Source: CAYMCV01 sp964389005
GTDB lineage: Bacteria; Bacillota; Clostridia; Lachnospirales; Lachnospiraceae
Length of the DNA stretch: 11,638 nt
Direction: 5' to 3'
Assembly: GCA_964389005.1 (NCBI GenBank)
Contig: CAYMCV010000077.1
Location: 1-11,638 of the forward strand
The notes under the pieces: generated by a model
Databases searched by the model: none
What the model saw: the letters and a program-made list of their open reading frames with translations, nothing else
What the model was told of the DNA's origin: nothing
Part shown: positions 6,953-11,638 of the stretch, piece by piece
How positions within the stretch are numbered: position 1 is the first letter of the stretch
How the letters are laid out: each line of letters starts with the position of its first letter
Program-made: the position numbers and the translations under genes

Positions 6953-8458
6953 TTATGCGCCGGCATGGCGAATGCCGAGGATTTCCAATTCCTTCTCATT
7001 CAAACCGATTCCACGTAACATCAACCGATTGCCACACAAGCTCTCGATGGAGTTGATTCCCATTCCACCCATCATTTCCTTGATTTCATGGTTCCATGCG
7101 GTTAATAAGTTGACCAGTCGTTCCACGCCCTGCTCCGGATTTAGGCGTTTCACCAAGTCCGGATTCTGCGTCGCGATTCCCCAGTTGCATTTACCGCTCT
7201 GGCAATTTCTGCACAAGTGACACCCCAAAGCCAGCAATGCGGACGTTCCGATGTAAACCGCATCTGCGCCAAGCGCCACTGCTTTTACCACATCTGCACT
7301 ATTGTGAATACTTCCGCCCACCACAATCGACACGCGGTCGCGGATTCCTTCCTCACGCAATCTGCCATCTACGCTCGCCAGTGCGAGCTCAATCGGAATA
7401 CCAACGTTATCACGAATCCGTGTCGGCGCGGCTCCCGTTCCGCCACGATAACCGTCAATGGCGATGATATCTGCACCGCTTCGTGCAATTCCGCTTGCAA
7501 TTGCCGAAACATTGTGAACCGCGGCAATTTTTACGATGACAGGTTTGGTATAATCGGTTGCCTCTTTTAACGAGTAAACCAGCTGTCTTAAATCTTCAAT
7601 GGAATATATATCATGGTGCGGTGCCGGTGAAATTGCATCGGTTCCCTCGGGAACCATTCTGGTCTTTGATACATCACCGATGATTTTGGCACCCGGCAAA
7701 TGTCCTCCGATGCCCGGTTTTGCACCCTGACCCATCTTGATTTCGATGGCTGCGCCGCTGTTTAAGTAATCTTTGTGTACGCCGAAGCGTCCGGATGCAA
7801 CCTGCACGATAGTGTTTTTACCGTATTGATAAAAATCTTCATGCAGACCGCCTTCACCCGTGTTATAGTAAATACCCATTTTTGAAGCAGCCCTTGCGAG
7901 GCACTCATGTGCATTATAGCTGATGGAACCGTAACTCATTGCGGAAAACATAATGGGCATGGAAAGCTCAATTTGAGGCGTTGTCTTTGGTATGATTTTG
8001 CCTTCCGCATCTCGTAAGACACTCTTTGGTTTGGCGCCCAAAAAGACCTTGGTTTCCATCGGCTCTCGCAAGGGATCAATCGAAGGGTTCGTGACTTGCG
8101 AAGCATTGATTAACATTTTATTAAAATAGATTGGATAATCTTCCGGATTACCCATACTCGAAAGCAATACACCACCGCTTTGTGCCTGTTTGTATACTTC
8201 ATAAATTGCTTTTTGCGGCCAGTTGGTGTTCTCTTTTAACGTATTATGCGCCTTTACAACGGAAAGCGCGCGTGTCGGGCAGATGGATACACAGCGCTGA
8301 CAATTGACGCAGTTTTGCTCGTTGCTGACCATTTTATCTTTCTCTTTCAAATAGGAATGTACAAGATTGGCACATTGGCGCTCGCAGGCACGACATGCAA
8401 TACATCTGTCGTAATTTCTTTCAATTTCATATTCGGGATATAAAAAATTAATTGCCAT
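6953..8458 (-). CDS. gltB: Glutamate synthase, FMN-binding synthase subunit with N-terminal ferredoxin domain (GltB2-like)
   Basis: This 501-residue subunit carries the FMN site where ammonia and 2-oxoglutarate are combined and reduced to glutamate. The N-terminal domain binds two [4Fe-4S] clusters: Cys19/22/25/29 and Cys50/53/56/60. The catalytic (beta/alpha)8 barrel, about 115-470, shows MSYGSIS (174-180), TGEGG (200-204), IKMGQGAKPGIGGHLPG (240-256), IDGYRGGTGAAP (334-345) and VVGGSIHNSADVVKA (379-393), then ADAVYIGTSALLALGC (398-413). Cys413, Cys419 and Cys424 have the spacing of the GltS [3Fe-4S] ligands, with an additional Cys416 between them. The glutaminase and GXGXG domains of the classical fused chain, about 1,500 residues, are encoded by separate genes nearby. 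GGGAGGAG lies just upstream of the ATG, and the start overlaps the end of the glutaminase subunit gene by 11 bases. Confidence 0.95.
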   Translation of the reverse strand: MAINFLYPEYEIERNYDRCIACRACERQCANLVHSYLKEKDKMVSNEQNCVNCQRCVSICPTRALSVVKAHNTLKENTNWPQKAIYEVYKQAQSGGVLLSSMGNPEDYPIYFNKMLINASQVTNPSIDPLREPMETKVFLGAKPKSVLRDAEGKIIPKTTPQIELSMPIMFSAMSYGSISYNAHECLARAASKMGIYYNTGEGGLHEDFYQYGKNTIVQVASGRFGVHKDYLNSGAAIEIKMGQGAKPGIGGHLPGAKIIGDVSKTRMVPEGTDAISPAPHHDIYSIEDLRQLVYSLKEATDYTKPVIVKIAAVHNVSAIASGIARSGADIIAIDGYRGGTGAAPTRIRDNVGIPIELALASVDGRLREEGIRDRVSIVVGGSIHNSADVVKAVALGADAVYIGTSALLALGCHLCRNCQSGKCNWGIATQNPDLVKRLNPEQGVERLVNLLTAWNHEIKEMMGGMGINSIESLCGNRLMLRGIGLNEKELEILGIRHAGA

Positions 8459-9566
8459 GCGCTCCTCCCTTCTGTTCTCCCTCTTGAGAACTACATCTTA
8501 CAATTACAGGCTCGCCGCCCTTCGGTGAACGAACACTGTCCGGAAACGGCTCAATTCTTCGAATAGCCGCTTCTTCACTCGCTGCATAGAACATGTCGCC
8601 TTTGTCGGCAACCACCATGGAACGAAGTTTCAATCGATCATTCAATGCCATCATGCCGCCCTCGAAACCGACCAGAATGGAAAAAGGTCCGGTAATCAAA
8701 AGCGATGAAAACATGTTTCGTAAGTAGGTATACTCCGCACGTTTCTCCTCCGGCATACGCTCAATGGTCTGCCAAAACGGTGCCGCTATGACATGTGCGA
8801 TTTCTTCATAGGTCAATCCCTGACGTCGGTTTAAGTAGTCGATGATATATGCAATGACTTCTGTATCCGTCTGTAGCGAACAGTGATATCCGTACATCTC
8901 GATGGTTCTGCGATTTGCATCATAAGAAGAAATTTCACCGTTATGTACCACTGAATAATCAAGCAGTGCAAACGGATGCGCGCCTCCCCACCAGCCGGGA
9001 GTGTTTGTCGGATATCGACCATGTGCAGTAAAACAATATCCCTCATATTCGTCCAGTCGATAGAATCTTCCGACATCCTCCGGAAAGCCGACTGCTTTGA
9101 ACACGCCCATATTCTTTCCGCTGGAGAAAATGTACGCGCCCTTGATCCCGGTATTGACGCGAAATACACATTTCATGACAAATTCTCGCTCATCCAACTG
9201 ACTTTCTGCCAGTTTGGTATGAAGCGGTGTTAAAAAGTAACGCCAAATATGCGGCTCATCTGTTATGGATTTCACTTTTCGTGTCGGAATCTTTGAGAGG
9301 TTTATGATGTCAAAATGCGCTTCCAGAAATTCCTCACATTCTTTCTTTGATGCCGTCGTATCATAAAAAACATGAAACGCAAAATAGTCTTTATATTCCG
9401 GATAGATACCGTATGCAGCAAATCCGCCGCCCAATCCGTTGCTTCTGTCATGCATAACCGCAATGGATTCCACGATTTTTTCACCGGAAAAACGTTGTCC
9501 GCTGCGATTCAGCATTCCTGAAATGGCACACCCTGACGGAATTCTTACTTCTCCTTCTCTCAACAT
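8448..9566 (-). CDS. Glutamate synthase glutaminase subunit (class II amidotransferase, GltB1-like)
   Basis: A 372-residue stand-alone class II glutamine amidotransferase, matching the N-terminal domain of the large glutamate synthase chain in archaeal-type split enzymes. Cys13 in SGCAISGML is the likely Ntn nucleophile, which implies removal of a 12-residue propeptide. Other family motifs are HGRYPTNTPGWWGGAHPF (182-199), VVHNGEISSYDANR (206-219), QTDTEV (232-237) and DRLKLRSMV (310-318). It should hydrolyse glutamine and supply ammonia to the FMN subunit encoded next, whose start overlaps this gene's end by 11 bases; such an overlap favours one-to-one production. The ATG at 9566 follows AAAAGGAGG by eight bases. 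The 51-base gap to amt is the widest in the window and holds two copies of AGGTAAC, one inside the ribosome binding region, but no terminator hairpin. GlxB-like amidotransferases share the domain; the neighbours favour glutamate synthase. Confidence 0.92.
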   Translation of the reverse strand: MLREGEVRIPSGCAISGMLNRSGQRFSGEKIVESIAVMHDRSNGLGGGFAAYGIYPEYKDYFAFHVFYDTTASKKECEEFLEAHFDIINLSKIPTRKVKSITDEPHIWRYFLTPLHTKLAESQLDEREFVMKCVFRVNTGIKGAYIFSSGKNMGVFKAVGFPEDVGRFYRLDEYEGYCFTAHGRYPTNTPGWWGGAHPFALLDYSVVHNGEISSYDANRRTIEMYGYHCSLQTDTEVIAYIIDYLNRRQGLTYEEIAHVIAAPFWQTIERMPEEKRAEYTYLRNMFSSLLITGPFSILVGFEGGMMALNDRLKLRSMVVADKGDMFYAASEEAAIRRIEPFPDSVRSPKGGEPVIVRCSSQEGEQKGGAHGN

Positions 9567-9617
9567 GAAAGTTACCTCCTTTTGATTTTGTTACCTGCTC
9601 TCCGTGCCTTTGAAACA

Positions 9618-11309
9618 CTATTCTTCATCCTGTAATGCGTCATAACCCTCTTCACCGGTTCTGACCTTAATAACATTCTCAACATCGTAGATAAAAATCT
9701 TACCGTCTCCGATATTACCGCTGTAGAGTGCCTTCTTTATTGCACGAACCACCACGTCTACAGGAATTTTACATACAACAATCTCAACCTTGACCTTCGG
9801 CAACAACAATGTGTCAACCTCGGTTCCTCTGTAATACTTTGCCTTTCCTCTCTGGATACCGCAGCCCAAGACCTGCGTCACCGTCATACCGGTAATTTCC
9901 AGTTTGTCAAGCGCATGCTTCAAATGATCGAAGGATGCCTGTTTTGCAATTACCACAATTTTGGTCATCTTGACAGGTTCTCCGTCCTTGCCGATGACAG
10001 GTTCGTAACTCTCCGGAAGTTCCGCAGGTTCCGCAACATATTCCACCGGAATACTTGCCGTTGTCGGCATAAAATCTGCATAGGAAGATGCAAGTCCGTG
10101 TTCCGTACTGTCGAGTCCGAGAATTTCCTCTTCTTTGCTGACACGAAGTCCGATCATCTTTTTCAATACAAAGAAGACAATTGTCATAGTTGCAACTACC
10201 CATCCGATGACAGAAATAACACCAAGAGCCTGGACTCCGAGTAATGACCAACCGCCTCCATAGAATAAACCTGCTGTCACGGTTCCGGTTCCGTCTGAAA
10301 ACAAGCCGACAAGTAAGGTACCCATTGCACCGCAAACGCCATGAACCGCAACTGCACCTACCGGATCATCAATTTTGAGTACTTTTTCAATAAACTCAAC
10401 CGCAAATACCACCGCAAATCCTGCAAGAATACCGATAATTGCCGCACCTGTCGGTGTTACGGTATCACAACCTGCCGTAATCGCAACCAGACCTGCAAGA
10501 GAACCGTTTAGTGTCATGGAAACATCCGGCTTTTTATATCGAATCCATGTAATCAACATGACCGTTACCGTTGCAACCGCTGCTGCCAAGTTGGTCGTCA
10601 TAAAAATTTTACCTGCACTTACAATGGCATCACCTTCCATAGATACGGTGGAAGCACCGTTAAAGCCGAACCAGCAGAACCAAAGAATAAATACACCCAA
10701 AGCACCAAGTGTCAAACTATGTCCAAGAATTGCTTTTGGTTTGCGCAAGTCATCAAACTTTCCAATTCTTGGTCCCAAAATCTTAGCGCCGATCAATGCT
10801 GAAACGCCACCGACCATATGTACTGCCGTAGACCCCGCAAAATCATGAAAATTCAGAACCGAAAGCCAACCGCCGCCCCAAATCCAGTGTCCGGATATCG
10901 GATAGACACAAAGGCTGATGATGAGACTGTAAATACAATATGCGGAGAACTTCGTTCTCTCTGCCATTGCACCGGATACGATAGTCGCGGATGTCGCGCA
11001 GAATACCGTCTGGAAAATCAGAAATGCAAAAAACGGTACCCCCGCCGGAAGAACAGATGAATAATCCCCTCTTGTCAGTAAATCAAATTTGCCGATAAAA
11101 CCATTTCCTGCACCAAACATCAGTCCGAATCCAATAATCCAGAAAATCGGTGCCCCGATGGAGAAGTCCATCAGGTTTTTCATAATAATGTTTCCTGCAT
11201 TCTTTGCTCGTGTAAAACCGGTCTCTACCATTGCAAAACCTGCCTGCATAAAGAACACCAATGCTGTTCCGAGTAGTACCCAAATTGTGTTAACAGATGA
11301 AAATTCCAT
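9618..11309 (-). CDS. amt: Ammonium transporter fused to a C-terminal PII (GlnK-like) domain
   Basis: A 563-residue fusion. Residues 1-390 are an Amt channel in the cytoplasmic membrane, with about 11 hydrophobic segments starting at VLLGTALVFFMQAGFAMVE (11-29). Pore residues are visible: the twin histidines His164 (STAVHMVGG) and His323 (AVHGVCG), an aromatic gate region FCATSATIVSGAMAERT (103-119), WIWGGGWL (142-149), and FCWFGFNG (211-218). The regulatory tail LRVSKEEEILGLDSTEHG (388-405) is present. After an acidic, proline-rich linker, residues 448-563 form a complete PII protein that aligns with E. coli GlnB without gaps: Gln39 is Gln486, the TxGKIGDGK loop is SGNIGDGK (530-537), and RTGEEG closes it. 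Tyr51 of the T-loop is replaced by Val498, so the usual uridylylation is unlikely. Most bacteria encode GlnK beside amt; here it is covalently attached and may act as a built-in gate sensing ATP/ADP and 2-oxoglutarate. AAGGAGG is eight bases before the ATG. Confidence 0.95.
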   Translation of the reverse strand: MEFSSVNTIWVLLGTALVFFMQAGFAMVETGFTRAKNAGNIIMKNLMDFSIGAPIFWIIGFGLMFGAGNGFIGKFDLLTRGDYSSVLPAGVPFFAFLIFQTVFCATSATIVSGAMAERTKFSAYCIYSLIISLCVYPISGHWIWGGGWLSVLNFHDFAGSTAVHMVGGVSALIGAKILGPRIGKFDDLRKPKAILGHSLTLGALGVFILWFCWFGFNGASTVSMEGDAIVSAGKIFMTTNLAAAVATVTVMLITWIRYKKPDVSMTLNGSLAGLVAITAGCDTVTPTGAAIIGILAGFAVVFAVEFIEKVLKIDDPVGAVAVHGVCGAMGTLLVGLFSDGTGTVTAGLFYGGGWSLLGVQALGVISVIGWVVATMTIVFFVLKKMIGLRVSKEEEILGLDSTEHGLASSYADFMPTTASIPVEYVAEPAELPESYEPVIGKDGEPVKMTKIVVIAKQASFDHLKHALDKLEITGMTVTQVLGCGIQRGKAKYYRGTEVDTLLLPKVKVEIVVCKIPVDVVVRAIKKALYSGNIGDGKIFIYDVENVIKVRTGEEGYDALQDEE

Positions 11310-11346
11310 AATCCTCTCCTCCTTTTATAACTATTTTTATCTATAA

Positions 11347-11638
11347 CTATCTGACGCTGTAAAGAATCTCTCCATAGGTCGGATACGGCCAAAAATCAGC
11401 CGGAATCATTGTTTCAAGCGCATCCACAGTAATACGCAATTCATTCATTGCCGCAAATACATGTTCACGATAATACTTTGCGACGGTATAGGAATCCGTA
11501 AATTCCTTGGCTGAAAGAACGGTCTGTTCCAAAGTATTCAATCCGTCAAACAGCGAATAGGATAATCCGGAAATCTTCTTGACCAATTCTTCCTCAAGCC
11601 TGCACTCCACCGGAATTCCTAAAGATTTCTTGCTTGCA
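11347..11638 (-). CDS. glnN: glnN, type III glutamine synthetase, C-terminal fragment
   Basis: Only the last 96 or so residues are in the window; the gene runs off the right edge and no start is visible. The frame reads ASKKSLGIPVECRLEEELVK and ends WPYPTYGEILYSVR. The helical stretch with ISGLSYSLFDGLNTLEQTV, the segment EHVFAAMNELRITVDALE and the WPxPTYxxLL ending fit the C-terminal helical region of GSIII (GlnN), the large, roughly 700-residue glutamine synthetase of Bacteroides, cyanobacteria and many Clostridia. GSIII makes glutamine from glutamate, ammonium and ATP in the cytosol. The catalytic region is outside the window, so the call rests on this tail and on its neighbour amt, 37 bases downstream. 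That 37-base gap is AT-rich with two copies of TTATA but no stable hairpin, so amt is probably co-transcribed. Confidence 0.82.
   Translation of the reverse strand, partial: ASKKSLGIPVECRLEEELVKKISGLSYSLFDGLNTLEQTVLSAKEFTDSYTVAKYYREHVFAAMNELRITVDALETMIPADFWPYPTYGEILYSVR

Noticed and set aside
9567..9617. Regulatory leader in the 51-base gap before the glutaminase subunit gene
   Set aside because: Two AGGTAAC copies occur, but one is part of the ribosome binding region and the gap has no stable stem. It is too short for a riboswitch.
10375..10848. Plus-strand open frame of 157 codons within amt
   Set aside because: It lies antisense to the membrane domain of amt, has no ribosome binding site or recognisable domain, and mirrors the codon pattern of the real gene. 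Similar plus-strand frames at 2072-2506 and 4743-5123 were rejected for the same reason.
11310..11346. Promoter or terminator between glnN and amt
   Set aside because: The gap is AT-rich with repeated TTATA, but it has no -35/-10 pair and no GC-rich hairpin with a T run. Most of the right part is the amt ribosome binding site.

Overview
The window is one dense run of nine genes plus a gene fragment, all on the minus strand, so it reads from high to low coordinates. No intergenic gap exceeds 51 bases. I see no RNA gene, mobile element, CRISPR array, terminator or convincing promoter inside it. The gene set suggests an anaerobic Firmicute, most likely of class Clostridia (perhaps Lachnospiraceae-like): a type III glutamine synthetase, a three-part glutamate synthase with its own iron-sulfur protein, an Amt-PII fusion, a PurF with iron-sulfur cysteines, and strong AGGAGG-type ribosome binding sites. 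The taxonomic call is inference.

Layout in transcription order: the C-terminal end of glutamine synthetase III (glnN, cut by the window edge); an ammonium channel fused to a PII signalling domain (amt); the glutamine amidotransferase subunit of a split glutamate synthase; its FMN/Fe-S synthase subunit (gltB-like); a 16-cysteine polyferredoxin; an FAD/NAD-dependent oxidoreductase; the GXGXG subunit of glutamate synthase; purF; carA; and carB, which runs off the left edge.

The genes form a logical unit. Ammonium enters through Amt, GlnN makes glutamine, and the products that follow spend it: glutamate synthase (three split subunits plus two putative electron carriers), PurF (first committed step of purine synthesis) and CarA/CarB (carbamoyl phosphate for arginine and pyrimidines). 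Three separate glutaminase domains of two unrelated folds sit in the one operon.

The clearest anomaly is carB. The reading frame is disrupted after residue 328, in the first ATP-grasp half, by what looks like a net loss of 10 bases. The rest of the protein continues, well conserved, in the -1 frame to the window edge. It is either a recent inactivating mutation or an assembly artefact. Other points of interest: the fused PII domain has Val where the uridylylated Tyr51 usually sits, and the synthase subunit has an extra cysteine within its usual three-cysteine Fe-S motif. I did not find a clearly undescribed system; the region is a nitrogen-assimilation operon with some unusual details.
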